A DNA stretch of 64,000 nucleotides, from assembly GCA_001592145.1 (NCBI GenBank), contig BCWJ01000003.1:62001-126000 (forward strand), read 5' to 3'. Shown one piece after another: positions 1 to 8,426 of the stretch. The notes under the pieces were generated by a model. It did no database searches, was not told the DNA's origin, and saw nothing but the letters and a program-made list of their open reading frames with translations. The stretch's first letter is position 1; the number at the start of each line of letters is the position of its first letter. The stretch is from Xylanimicrobium pachnodae JCM 13526 = NBRC 107786 (lineage in GTDB: Bacteria > Actinomycetota > Actinomycetes > Actinomycetales > Cellulomonadaceae). The translations under genes and the position numbers were made by a program.

Positions 1-1393
1 CCTGGCGGACCAGTCGGGGCTCCTGGTGTGGCAGGACTTCCCGTTTGCGTGCGCCGCGTACCCGGAGGATCCCGGGACGTGGGCGGAGGTCGAGGCGGAG
101 GCGCGCGAGAACGTGACCCGGCTCTCGCCCCACCCGTCCCTGGTCATCTGGAACGGCAACAACGAGAACACGTGGGGGTCGGTGGACTGGGGGTGGGGCC
201 ACGAGCTCGCGGGCCGGGCCTGGGGCGACGGCTACTACACGCGCCTGCTGCCGGGCGTGCTGGCCGAGCTGGACCCGACCCGCTGCTACGCCCCGGCCTC
301 CCCGTTCTCGTTCGGCGACTACCGCCACCCGAACGACGAGCGCTACGGCACCATGCACATCTGGGACGTGTGGAACCGCGCGGACTACACGGTGTACCGG
401 GACTACCGGCCCCGGTTCGTCTCCGAGTTCGGCTTCCAGGCCCCGCCGGCGTGGTCCACGCTGACCTCCGTGGTGCACGACGCCCCGCTGGACCCGTTCG
501 GCCCGCAGATGCTGGTGCACCAGAAGGCGCACCTGGGCAACCGCAAGCTCGAGCGCGGCTGGCAGGGGCACCTGCCGGACCCGCGCGGCATCGAGGACTG
601 GCACTGGACCACCCAGCTCAACCAGGCCCACGCCGTCCGGCTCGGGGTCGAGCACTTCCGGTCGCTGACCCCGCACTGCACGGGTGCCATCCTGTGGCAG
701 CTCAACGACAACTGGCCCGTGGTGTCCTGGGCGGTGGTGGACCACCACGGGCACCGCAAGCCCGTGTGGCACGCCCTGCGGGACGCGTTCGCGCCGCGCC
801 TGGCGACGGTCCAGCCCCGGGCGTCGGCCGCCGCGCGCGAGGCGGCCTGGGAGGGCCTGGACCCCGTGCCGGACACGACCGCGCTCGTGCTCGTCAACGA
901 CACCGGCGCGCCGTTCGCGGGGACCTTCACCGCGACCCGGCAGCTCTTCGACGGGACGGTCCTGGCGCGGGCGAGCCTGAGCGCCGCGGTGCCCGCGCGG
1001 GGCGCGGCCGAGGTGGTGCTCCCGCCCGAGGTGGTGACGTTCGCCGACGCGTCGCGCGAGGTCGTCGTGGTCACGCCCGACGCCGCCGCCTCCGGCTTCG
1101 CCCGTGCGTACCTCGACGGCGCCGACGTCGTCGGGCAGGCGCTCGACCCGGACCCGCTCACCGTCACGGCGCAGGCCGTGGCCGGCGGGGTGGACGTGAC
1201 GGTGACGGCGTCGTCGTACGCGCGCGACGTGATGGTGCTGGCGGACCGGGCCGACCCGGCCGCGCGCGTGGACGGCGGGATGGTCACGCTCACGGCCGGG
1301 CAGGCGGTGACGTTCCACGTCACGACGTCCGCGGGGGCCGATGCGGCGGCGTTCGCGGCGACCGTGCGGTGCGCGAACGACCTGCTGCGCTGA
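1..1393 (+). CDS. Beta-mannosidase, GH2 family, C-terminal part (5' end outside window)
   Basis: The reading frame is open from base 2 to the stop at 1391-1393, so the start lies upstream of the window. The fold is a GH2 TIM barrel followed by a beta-sandwich tail. The acid/base motif WNGNNE has its Glu codon at 164-166, and the nucleophile motif FVSEFGFQ has its Glu codon at 425-427. The early LLVWQDFPFACAAYP stretch is typical of beta-mannosidases rather than beta-galactosidases. The enzyme would remove terminal beta-1,4-mannose from manno-oligosaccharides. No secretion signal can be judged without the N-terminus. The gene ends 10 bp from the convergent ROK gene. The mannosidase call is confident; the exact substrate is inferred from family resemblance. 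Confidence 0.9.
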   Translation, partial: LADQSGLLVWQDFPFACAAYPEDPGTWAEVEAEARENVTRLSPHPSLVIWNGNNENTWGSVDWGWGHELAGRAWGDGYYTRLLPGVLAELDPTRCYAPASPFSFGDYRHPNDERYGTMHIWDVWNRADYTVYRDYRPRFVSEFGFQAPPAWSTLTSVVHDAPLDPFGPQMLVHQKAHLGNRKLERGWQGHLPDPRGIEDWHWTTQLNQAHAVRLGVEHFRSLTPHCTGAILWQLNDNWPVVSWAVVDHHGHRKPVWHALRDAFAPRLATVQPRASAAAREAAWEGLDPVPDTTALVLVNDTGAPFAGTFTATRQLFDGTVLARASLSAAVPARGAAEVVLPPEVVTFADASREVVVVTPDAAASGFARAYLDGADVVGQALDPDPLTVTAQAVAGGVDVTVTASSYARDVMVLADRADPAARVDGGMVTLTAGQAVTFHVTTSAGADAAAFAATVRCANDLLR

Positions 1394-1403
1394 GCGCCGC
1401 CGG

Positions 1404-2567
1404 CTACCCGCCGAGCGGCGGGTGGACGGTGGCGGGCGCCGCCACGAACTCCTGGACGGCCAGCACCGCGGCGCCGCGCGCCCACTCGGAGAAGTCGACG
1501 CCGTGCACGTCCAGCAGGGGCGGCGGGTCGGTCGGGCGGCGCACGCGCATGGCGTCGTCGAGGGCGGCACGGTTGAGCGTCGCGAGCGCGGCGCCCTCAC
1601 CCGAGAGCACCACGTGCTCGACGAGGGCGAAGTCCGCGACGGACGCGACCAGGTCGCCCAACACCGCCACGGCGTCGTCGACGACGCGGCGGCAGGCGGG
1701 GTCGCCGTGGTCGGCGAGCGTGAGCACGTCGTCGTAGGACAGGTCGCGGCCGTGGTCGGCTGACGCGCGGGCGCAGATCTCCGTGGTGGTCAGGAACGAG
1801 GCGACCGTGCGCACCGCCCCGTCGGCGGCCACGGACACGACGTGCTGCCCCAGGCCGTTGAGGTCGGCGGCCCGGCTGCGCAGGTTCCGGTTGTGCACCA
1901 CGAGCGCGAACCCGACGCCGGCGCCGATGGTGATCACCGCGAACCGGTCCAGCTCGCGCGCCGATCCGTACCAGTGCAGGTACCCGGCCAGCCCGGCGAC
2001 GTCGTTGTCGACGACGGCGGGAAGGCCCGTGCGGGCGGTCAGGCCCCCGGCGACGTCGACGCCGGACCAGCCCATGAACGGGGCGGCCGTGACGGTGGCC
2101 CGGTCGGGGGCGTGACCGCCGACGGTCACGCCGATGCCACGCAGCAGGTCGGTGCCGCCCGGCGTCTGCTCGACCAGCCGGGCGATCTGCGCCAGCACCG
2201 CGTCGGGTGCGGTGGACGCCAGGGGCTCGCGCGCCTCCGCGACGACGGCGGCGCGCAGGTCGGTGCGCACCACGTAGAGGTGGTCCCCGGTGATCTTCAC
2301 GCCGGCCACATGGTGGTTCTCGATGACGACGTCGAGGGGCATGCGGGGCCGCCCGCCCGTGCCGGGAACCCGCTCGGCGGCCGTCTCGGCGAGCACCCCG
2401 AGCGCGATGAGCGGGCGCGTCAGCCGGGTCACGTTGGGGAGGGTCAGGTGCAGGGTGGCCGCGAGCTCGGTGCGGGACTGGGGTCCGCGCACCAGGACCT
2501 CGCGCAGGATCGAGCGCGACCCCAGCGGGGTGTCGGTGAGGGTGCGCAAGGGGGGCCGCGTGGACAC
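1404..2567 (-). CDS. ROK-family transcriptional regulator (winged HTH plus sugar-kinase-like domain)
   Basis: This 387-residue protein has an N-terminal winged helix (about residues 15-70, with TELAATLHLTLPNVTRLTRPL as the helix-turn-helix region) joined to a ROK kinase-like domain (about 85-380). That layout fits NagC/Mlc/XylR-type sugar-responsive repressors. The NDVAGLAG segment keeps the catalytic-Asp neighbourhood of glucokinases. The usual ROK zinc motif with three cysteines (CxCGxxGCxE) is replaced by GLGQHVVSVAADGAV without cysteines. The GTG start sits 6 nt after a TAGCGT box. It is divergent from guaB3 and convergent with the mannosidase gene, which it might regulate; that link is inference. 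Confidence 0.85.
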   Translation of the reverse strand: MSTRPPLRTLTDTPLGSRSILREVLVRGPQSRTELAATLHLTLPNVTRLTRPLIALGVLAETAAERVPGTGGRPRMPLDVVIENHHVAGVKITGDHLYVVRTDLRAAVVAEAREPLASTAPDAVLAQIARLVEQTPGGTDLLRGIGVTVGGHAPDRATVTAAPFMGWSGVDVAGGLTARTGLPAVVDNDVAGLAGYLHWYGSARELDRFAVITIGAGVGFALVVHNRNLRSRAADLNGLGQHVVSVAADGAVRTVASFLTTTEICARASADHGRDLSYDDVLTLADHGDPACRRVVDDAVAVLGDLVASVADFALVEHVVLSGEGAALATLNRAALDDAMRVRRPTDPPPLLDVHGVDFSEWARGAAVLAVQEFVAAPATVHPPLGG

Positions 2568-2573
2568 GGGGTC

Positions 2574-2579
2574 ACGCTA
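2574..2579 (-). promoter_or_regulatory. Leaderless -10 box of the ROK gene
   Basis: On the minus strand TAGCGT lies 6 nt before the GTG start, the TANNNT spacing seen for leaderless actinobacterial transcripts. Confidence 0.5.
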
Positions 2580-2617
2580 ACCCGCCCGGCGCCCGCGGCG
2601 GTGCGGGTGAGCGCCGG

Positions 2618-2623
2618 TAGTCT
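2618..2623 (+). promoter_or_regulatory. Leaderless -10 box of guaB3
   Basis: TAGTCT is followed by 6 nt and then the GTG start. There is no Shine-Dalgarno sequence, so transcription probably begins at the start codon. Confidence 0.6.
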
Positions 2624-2629
2624 GGCCCG

Positions 2630-3754
2630 GTGAGCAACGAGATCGAGATCGGCCGTGGCAAGCGCGGACGCCGGGCATACTCCTTCGACGACATCGCCGT
2701 CGTCCCCTCCCGTCGCACCCGCGACCCCAAGGACGTCTCGGTGGGGTGGCAGATCGACGCCTACCACTTCGACCTGCCGATCATGGCCGCCCCGATGGAC
2801 TCCGTGATGAGCCCGGCCACCGCGATCGCGCTCGGCCACCACGGTGGCCTGGGCGTGCTGGACCTCGAGGGGCTGTGGACGCGGTACGAGGCGCCCGAGG
2901 CGCTGCTCACGCAGATCGCGCAGCTTCCCGCCGACCAGGCGACGCGGCGCATGCAGGAGATCTACGCCGAGCCCATCAAGGCGGAGCTGATCGCGCACCG
3001 CCTGAAGGAGATCCGGGCGGCGGGCGTCTCGGTCGCGGGCGCGCTGAGCCCGCAGAACACGCAGGAGCACTACAAGGCCGTCGTGGACGCCGGGGTGGAC
3101 CTGTTCGTCATCCGTGGCACCACGGTCTCGGCGGAGCACGTTTCCACGAACGCGGAACCGCTCAACCTCAAGCGGTTCATCTACGAGCTGGACGTGCCCG
3201 TCGTCGTGGGTGGCGCGTCCACCTACACCGCGGCGCTGCACCTCATGCGCACGGGAGCCGCGGGCGTGCTGGTCGGCTTCGGCGGGGGCGCCGCGCACAC
3301 CACGCGCGTCTCGCTGGGCATCCACGCGCCCATGGCCACCGCCGTCTCCGACGTCGCCGCGGCCCGCCGCGACTACCTCGACGAGTCCGGCGGCCGGTAC
3401 GTGCACGTGATCGCGGACGGCGGCGTCGGGCGCTCGGGCGACATCGTCAAGGCCGTCGCGTGCGGCGCGGACGCCGTCATGCTGGGCGCCGCGCTCGCGC
3501 GGGCGGCCGAGGCGCCGGGCCAGGGCTGGCACTGGGGGCCCGAGGCGCACCACTCGCAGCTCCCGCGCGGCGAGCGCGTCGAGGTGGGCACCGCGGGCAC
3601 GCTCGAGGAGATCCTGTTCGGCCCGGGTCGCCAGGCAGACGGCTCCCTGAACCTGGTGGGCGCCCTCAAGCGTGCGATGGCCACGACGGGGTACTCGGAC
3701 CTCAAGGAGTTCCAGCGCGTCGAGGTCGTGGTCTCCCCGTACCGCCCGAACTGA
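2630..3754 (+). CDS. guaB3: GuaB3 family IMP dehydrogenase-related protein
   Basis: This 374-residue protein is a TIM-barrel relative of IMP dehydrogenase without CBS domains, matching the length of actinobacterial GuaB3. The substrate-binding features VVGGASTY, HVIADGGVGRSGD and the LKEFQRVEV tail are conserved. The loop that holds the catalytic Cys in IMPDH (SxCxT type) reads GGGAAHTTR here, with His at residue 223 instead. It therefore probably does not run the standard covalent IMPDH mechanism, and its reaction in purine metabolism is uncertain. guaA lies 32 kb downstream, not adjacent. The GTG start is fixed by the TAGTCT box. The family call is firm; the function is not. Confidence 0.92.
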   Translation: MSNEIEIGRGKRGRRAYSFDDIAVVPSRRTRDPKDVSVGWQIDAYHFDLPIMAAPMDSVMSPATAIALGHHGGLGVLDLEGLWTRYEAPEALLTQIAQLPADQATRRMQEIYAEPIKAELIAHRLKEIRAAGVSVAGALSPQNTQEHYKAVVDAGVDLFVIRGTTVSAEHVSTNAEPLNLKRFIYELDVPVVVGGASTYTAALHLMRTGAAGVLVGFGGGAAHTTRVSLGIHAPMATAVSDVAAARRDYLDESGGRYVHVIADGGVGRSGDIVKAVACGADAVMLGAALARAAEAPGQGWHWGPEAHHSQLPRGERVEVGTAGTLEEILFGPGRQADGSLNLVGALKRAMATTGYSDLKEFQRVEVVVSPYRPN

Positions 3755-3813
3755 CGGGGCGACCCGCCCTTCGGGGCCCACGACGTCCCTGACGGCGTGT
3801 CCCACGGCATGGG

Positions 3814-3819
3814 TAGTGT
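3814..3819 (+). promoter_or_regulatory. Leaderless -10 box of the SSADH gene
   Basis: TAGTGT lies 7 nt before ATG 3827. This argues against the longer reading from 3797, whose start would lie upstream of the promoter. Confidence 0.55.
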
Positions 3820-3826
3820 GCGACGT

Positions 3827-5431
3827 ATGGACAGCGGTCATGCAGCGTCGCACACGCCCGGTCTCGTCGATCCCGATCTGCCCGCCGGGACCTACCGGCT
3901 CGAACCCGACGCGGTCGCGCCGCTCGTCGCGCGCATCGCCACCGCGCACGCCGCAGGGGAGCATCGCGCGCTGACCCCGTTCACCGGGGCGCCGCTCGTC
4001 ACGATCCCGCTCTCGTCGCCCGACGACGTCGCCGCCGCCGTCACGGGTGCGCGTGCGGCGCAGCCGGCGTGGGCAGGGGTCCCGGTGCGCGAGCGCGCCC
4101 GGGTGCTGCTGCGGTTCGCGGGCGACGTGCTCGACGGGCAGGCCGACGTGCTCGACCTGCTCCAGCTCGAGGGCGGCAAGGCGCGCGCCCACGCGTTCGA
4201 GGAGGTCGCGTACGCCTCCCAGGTGGCGCGCCACTTCGCGGTCGCCGGGCCCCGGTACCTGGCGCCACGCGCCGTCGGCGGCATGATCCCGTTGGCCACG
4301 GCCGCGCAGGTGCACCTGTGGCCGGTGGGCGTCGTCGGCGTCATCGCGCCGTGGAACTACCCGCTGTCCATGGTGGTCTCCGAGGCGCTGCCCGCCCTGC
4401 TCGCGGGCGACGCCGTCGTCGTCAAGCCGGATCCGCAGACCACGCTGACGGCGCTGTGGGTGGCGCAGCGGCTGGAGGCGTGCGGGCTGCCGCCCGGGCT
4501 GTTCCAGGTGGTCGCGGGCGGCGCGACGGTGGGGGGAGCGCTGGTCGACGCCGTCGACCACGTGGTGTTCACCGGGTCGACCGCCACGGGCCGCACGGTC
4601 GCGGCGCAGGCCGCGGGCCGGCTCATCGGCGCCACGCTGGAGCTCGGCGGCAAGAACGGCATGTACGTGGCCGCCGACGCGAACCTCGACGCGGCGGTGC
4701 ACGGCGCGGTGCGGGCCTGCTTCGCGAACGCCGGGCAGCTCTGCGTGTCGGTGGAACGGCTGGTGCTGCACGAGGCGGTCGCGGACGAGTTCACGGACCG
4801 GTTCGTCGCCGCGACCCGGGCGCTGCGGCTCGGCCCGCAGCTCGACTACACGGCCGACGTCGGCTCGCTCGTCTCCGCCGACCAGCTTGCCCGCGTCACC
4901 GACCACGTGGACGACGCCCTGGCGCGCGGGGCGCGGGCGCTCGCGGGGGCCGTGCACCGCCTGGACGTCGGCCCGTACTTCTACGCGCCCACCGTGCTGG
5001 ACCAGGTGCCCGACGACGCCGTGTGCGCCCGCGAGGAGACGTTCGGGCCGGTGGTCTCGCTGCGCCGGGTCGCGTCCGACGACGAGGCCGTGGCCGTCAT
5101 CAACGACTCGCCCTACGGGCTCAACGCGTCGGTGTGGTCGCGCGACGCGCGGCGGGCACGGGCCGTCGCGGGGCGGCTGCGCGCCGGGACCGTCAACGTG
5201 AACGACGGGTACATGGCGGCGTTCGGCTCCGTCGCGGCACCCATGGGCGGGTTCGGCGCGTCCGGCCTGGGGCGGCGGCACGGGCGCCAGATCATCGAGG
5301 CTCTCACCGAACCGCAGACCATCGCGACCCAGCGGGTACCGCTCGACCGCCTGTACGCGCTGGGTGGGGACACGGTGGCGGGCGCGCTGACGGCGTCGAT
5401 GCGCGCGCTGCGGGCGTTGCGGCGGCCGTGA
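3827..5431 (+). CDS. gabD2: Succinate-semialdehyde dehydrogenase, NADP-type (GabD2-like)
   Basis: This 534-residue aldehyde dehydrogenase would oxidise succinate semialdehyde to succinate with NAD(P), linking GABA or 2-oxoglutarate breakdown to the TCA cycle. Visible motifs are the cofactor loop FTGSTATGR, the general base in LELGGKNG, the catalytic Cys in ANAGQLCVSVERL and the C-terminal VNVNDGYMAAFGSVAAPMGG. The protein ends with an extra region of about 45 residues as in actinobacterial GabD2. A start at 3797 is possible by frame, but the TAGTGT box selects ATG 3827. The FAD oxidoreductase follows 17 bp downstream on the same strand and may be co-transcribed. Substrate is inferred from family resemblance. 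Confidence 0.87.
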   Translation: MDSGHAASHTPGLVDPDLPAGTYRLEPDAVAPLVARIATAHAAGEHRALTPFTGAPLVTIPLSSPDDVAAAVTGARAAQPAWAGVPVRERARVLLRFAGDVLDGQADVLDLLQLEGGKARAHAFEEVAYASQVARHFAVAGPRYLAPRAVGGMIPLATAAQVHLWPVGVVGVIAPWNYPLSMVVSEALPALLAGDAVVVKPDPQTTLTALWVAQRLEACGLPPGLFQVVAGGATVGGALVDAVDHVVFTGSTATGRTVAAQAAGRLIGATLELGGKNGMYVAADANLDAAVHGAVRACFANAGQLCVSVERLVLHEAVADEFTDRFVAATRALRLGPQLDYTADVGSLVSADQLARVTDHVDDALARGARALAGAVHRLDVGPYFYAPTVLDQVPDDAVCAREETFGPVVSLRRVASDDEAVAVINDSPYGLNASVWSRDARRARAVAGRLRAGTVNVNDGYMAAFGSVAAPMGGFGASGLGRRHGRQIIEALTEPQTIATQRVPLDRLYALGGDTVAGALTASMRALRALRRP

Positions 5432-5448
5432 GCTGACGGGAGAGCGCG

Positions 5449-6918
5449 GTGCAGGACGCCGTCGTCGTCGGGTCCGGCCCCAACGGGTTGGCCGCGGCCG
5501 TGACCCTGGCGCAGGCCGGGGCGCACGTCACCGTGCTGGAGGCGAACGACACGATCGGGGGCGGGGCGCGCACGCTCGACCTGGGCCTGGCGCCCGGGGT
5601 CGTGCACGACGTGTGCTCGGCGGTGCACGCGATGGCGTGGGCGTCGCCGTTCTTCCGGGCGTTCGACCTGGCCGCGCACGGCGTCGAACTCATCACCCCG
5701 GAGGTGTCGTACGCGCAGCCCCTGGACGGCCGGTCGCCCGCCGTCGCGTACCGGTCGCTGGAGCGCACCGTGGCCGAGCTCGGGGCGGACGGGCCGGCGT
5801 GGCGGTCGCTGGTCGGCGCGGCATCGCGGCGGTGGGAGGCGGTCGCCGCGGTGGGCCTGGGCGACAAGCGGTCCCTGCCGCCGGGGCTCGGGTCGCCGGG
5901 CGCCCTGGTGGCGGCGGCCCGGTTCGGGCTCGGGGTGCTCGAACAGGGCACGCGCGTGTGGGATCGCCGGTGGCGCACGCCCGACGCTGCCGCCCTGCTC
6001 ACGGGGGTCGCGGCGCACGCCATCACGCCCCTGCCGTCGCTGGCCGGGGCGGGCACGGCCCTGCTGCTGGCGTCGCTGGCCCACGCGGGCGCCGGGTGGT
6101 CGATCCCGCGCGGCGGGTCGCAGGCCATCACCGACGCCCTGGTGCGGGACCTGCTCGCCCACGGCGGCGAGGTGGTCACCGGGGTGCGCGTGCGCGGGCG
6201 CGCCGACCTGCCCGCCGCGCGCGCCTACCTGTTCGACACCGCGCCGCGCACGCTGCTCGACGTCGTCGGGCCTTCCCTGCCCGTCGGCGTCCGGCGTGCG
6301 CTGGCCGGGTTCCGGTACGGGAACGGCGCCGCCAAGGTGGACTTCGTGCTCAGCGGGCCGGTGCCCTGGGCGGACCCGGACGGCGTCGGCGCCGTGGCCC
6401 GGGCGGGGACGCTGCACGTGGGCGGCACGCGCGAGCAGATGGCGCACGCGGAAGCCCAGGTGGCGGCCGGGCGGCACGCCGAGCGGCCCATGACGCTGGT
6501 CAGCGACCCGTCCGTGGCCGACCCGGGCCGGGTCGTGGGTGGCCTGCGGCCCCTGTGGACGTACGCGCACGTGCCCGCCGGGTCCGACGTCGACGTCACC
6601 GAGGCGGTCACCGCGCAGCTCGAACGGTTCGCGCCCGGGTTCCGCGACGTCGTCGTCGCCTCGCGGTGCGTCCCGGCTGCGCGCATGGGCCGCCACAACC
6701 AGAACTACGTGGGCGGGGACATCGCGGCAGGCGCCGTGACGATGTGGCAGATGATCGCCCGGCCCACCGCCCGCGCGAACCCGTACGCGGCGGGCGGGGG
6801 CGTGTACCTGTGCTCGCAGTCGACGCCGCCCGGGCCCGGCGTGCACGGCATGTCCGGCTACCACGCTGCCCGGCGGGCGCTGCGCGACGTGTTCGGGGTG
6901 CGCGTCCCGGCGCTCTGA
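5449..6918 (+). CDS. FAD/NAD(P)-dependent oxidoreductase, phytoene-desaturase-like
   Basis: The 489-residue protein opens with a Rossmann FAD motif (VVVGSGPNGLAAAVTLAQAG, residues about 6-25, then the ribose-binding acidic VLEAN). It carries the amine-oxidase/phytoene-desaturase signature GGGARTLDL and ends with a second cofactor-contact region (GPGVHGMSGYHAARRAL). Related proteins are annotated as CrtI-like oxidoreductases of unknown substrate. A GGGAG element precedes the GTG start. It lies 17 bp after the SSADH gene. No carotenoid genes are nearby, so a role in pigment synthesis is not supported. Confidence 0.8.
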   Translation: MQDAVVVGSGPNGLAAAVTLAQAGAHVTVLEANDTIGGGARTLDLGLAPGVVHDVCSAVHAMAWASPFFRAFDLAAHGVELITPEVSYAQPLDGRSPAVAYRSLERTVAELGADGPAWRSLVGAASRRWEAVAAVGLGDKRSLPPGLGSPGALVAAARFGLGVLEQGTRVWDRRWRTPDAAALLTGVAAHAITPLPSLAGAGTALLLASLAHAGAGWSIPRGGSQAITDALVRDLLAHGGEVVTGVRVRGRADLPAARAYLFDTAPRTLLDVVGPSLPVGVRRALAGFRYGNGAAKVDFVLSGPVPWADPDGVGAVARAGTLHVGGTREQMAHAEAQVAAGRHAERPMTLVSDPSVADPGRVVGGLRPLWTYAHVPAGSDVDVTEAVTAQLERFAPGFRDVVVASRCVPAARMGRHNQNYVGGDIAAGAVTMWQMIARPTARANPYAAGGGVYLCSQSTPPGPGVHGMSGYHAARRALRDVFGVRVPAL

Positions 6919-6939
6919 CGCTGCGCTCGGGACGCGGCG

Positions 6940-7476
6940 CTACCAGTTCGACACCCGCTCGAACGACAGGTCCGCGATCACCTGCGTGCCGTGCTCCTGG
7001 GCGGCGATGCACACGCGGCGCAGGTCGAACCAGGCGACCGTCGTGCACACCCCGTCCTGCGCGAGCAGATCGGCGCGCGCCGTGCCGGGTAGCCCCGCGT
7101 CGTCGAAGGTCACCCGCAGCCAGCACCCGCCCGGCCCGCACTCGCGGCCCGACCGGGTGGCCTCCACGCCCGCGGGCAGGGTGGCCTGGCTCGCGGTGGG
7201 GACCGCCGACCCGTCGAACTGGACCGCCAGCACGGGGAACATGAAGAACGCACCCACCGCGAGGACGATCAGCACCCGGACTCCGAGCCACCGACGCCGG
7301 CGCGGCGGGGTCGCGGGGCGGCGGCCGGTCGGGCGGCCTGGGGTGGCGCGGCCTGGGGTGGGGCGACCTGACGTGGGGCGACCTGACGTGGGGCGGCGGG
7401 CGGCGGTGGCCTGCGGCCGCTTCCCGCCTCCGCGCGCCGGGCTCCGGCCCGTGGCAGCACCCGGCTTGGTCACCAT
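6940..7476 (-). CDS. Hypothetical protein with repeat-rich basic N-terminus and one membrane segment
   Basis: The 178-residue product has a basic, proline-rich head (residues about 1-60) containing repeated GRPT units, one hydrophobic helix (about 63-82) and an extracytoplasmic domain of about 95 residues with four cysteines. I do not recognise the domain. GAGGA lies 8 nt before the ATG. The frame can be read on upstream to 7983, but that part is antisense to YdcF and lacks support. The head is encoded by a 15-bp tandem repeat, so its length may vary between strains. Confidence 0.55.
   Translation of the reverse strand: MVTKPGAATGRSPARGGGKRPQATAARRPTSGRPTSGRPTPGRATPGRPTGRRPATPPRRRRWLGVRVLIVLAVGAFFMFPVLAVQFDGSAVPTASQATLPAGVEATRSGRECGPGGCWLRVTFDDAGLPGTARADLLAQDGVCTTVAWFDLRRVCIAAQEHGTQVIADLSFERVSNW
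7335..7394 (-). repeat. 15-bp tandem repeat, four units, inside the hypothetical gene
   Basis: On the plus strand the units read GGCCTGGGGTGGCGC, GGCCTGGGGTGGGGC and then twice GACCTGACGTGGGGC. They code for the GRPTS/GRPTP/GRATP repeats of the protein head. The period is a multiple of three, so unit gain or loss keeps the frame. Confidence 0.85.
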
Positions 7477-7559
7477 GACAGCGATCCTCGCCGATGCCGC
7501 ACCCCCGCGCCGGGAGTTGGCGTTCGCGCCGCCCTCCCCGTCGGCCTCGGGGGATGAAC

Positions 7560-7607
7560 GTTGCGGATTGTCACGGCAACGCCGCGGTTGCCGTGACAGA
7601 CCGCAAC
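7560..7607. repeat. 21-bp inverted repeat with 6-nt loop, dispersed hairpin copy 1
   Basis: The arms at 7560-7580 and 7587-7607 match at 19 of 21 positions (GTTGCGG, three variable bases, GTCACGG, CAAC). It lies 23 bp past the YdcF stop codon. There is no U-tract. A second copy with the same core is at 55551-55598, which suggests a mobile or regulatory repeat family rather than only a terminator. Confidence 0.85.
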
Positions 7608-7630
7608 GCGGATCGGCGTCGGCGTCGTCG

Positions 7631-8242
7631 TCAGCGGCCCAGGGCCTCGCGGGCGGCCGCCTTCCAGGACGCCGGGACCTCCCGCACGTGCCACCACAGC
7701 CACTGGGCGCGGGTGGCGCTCGCGGCGGAGACGCCCACGCCCACGGCGTCGAGGCCCGCGCGGGCGCAGGAGAACAGGGCGCGCGGCAGGTGGTAGTCCT
7801 GCGTGATGACGACGGCGGTGCGCGCCCCGTACACGTCACCGGCGCGGCGGCAGGTGGCGGTGGTGTCGAACCCTTCGCGGTCGAGCACGAGCGCGTCATC
7901 GGGAACGCCCAGGTCCAGGATCCAGTCGCGCATGGACGCGGGCTCGTCGTAGGAGCCGCCGCCGGGGGTGTCGTGGGCGTCACCCGAGAGGATCACGGTG
8001 GGCGCGGCGCCGGCGGCGTAGAGGTCGGCGGCGGCCGCGAGGCGGCGGCGCAGATACGTCGACGGGGTGCCGTCGGGGCGCAGGCCCGCGCCGAGCACGA
8101 CGATGGCGTCGACCGAGGGGACGTCGTCGATCGCCCGGGTGTGCGCCCGGCCCACGCCCTGCACCCACGCGACGGGGGCGACCAGTGCGATCACGAGCAC
8201 TCCGGCCGTGGTCAGCAGCGCGCGGCGGTGCCCGGTTCTCAT
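7631..8242 (-). CDS. YdcF/SanA-like membrane protein (DUF218 domain)
   Basis: This 203-residue protein has one N-terminal membrane helix (about 9-28) and an outside DUF218 domain. The conserved pieces are DAIVVLGAGLRPDGTPS, TVILSGDAHD, the acidic GGGSYDEP region and VVITQDYHLPRALF. Family members (YdcF, SanA, ElyC) affect envelope integrity and vancomycin tolerance in other bacteria; the reaction is unknown. The ATG lies 6 nt after a TAGCGT box, so the transcript is probably leaderless. It is divergent from the serine hydrolase gene. Confidence 0.88.
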   Translation of the reverse strand: MRTGHRRALLTTAGVLVIALVAPVAWVQGVGRAHTRAIDDVPSVDAIVVLGAGLRPDGTPSTYLRRRLAAAADLYAAGAAPTVILSGDAHDTPGGGSYDEPASMRDWILDLGVPDDALVLDREGFDTTATCRRAGDVYGARTAVVITQDYHLPRALFSCARAGLDAVGVGVSAASATRAQWLWWHVREVPASWKAAAREALGR

Positions 8243-8248
8243 GGGGGG

Positions 8249-8254
8249 ACGCTA
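8249..8254 (-). promoter_or_regulatory. Leaderless -10 box of the YdcF-like gene
   Basis: The minus strand reads TAGCGT, then six C residues, then the ATG. Confidence 0.55.
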
Positions 8255-8426
8255 CCCGCGGCTCGGCATCAGCGGCGGGGTCGCAACCGGTGCGGGCGCC
8301 CGGAAAACGATTCCCGTGGCGCCGCGTGTCGCGCTACGCTCGCGCCCGGCGGCGCGCAACTGTGGTGCCCGTCACAGGAGCCCGCGCCCGGGTCGTCCGG
8401 CGTGGGAGGTCAGGGAGGAGCCGGAG

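Noticed and set aside
2444-5281. 945-codon open frame on the minus strand across guaB3 and gabD2
   Set aside because: It is Arg/Gly/Pro/His-rich without domains and lies opposite two clear genes; such frames arise from GC codon bias.
8067-8426. Longer N-terminus for the serine hydrolase
   Set aside because: The extension is antisense to the YdcF-like gene and lacks a ribosome site; TTG 8427 has one.
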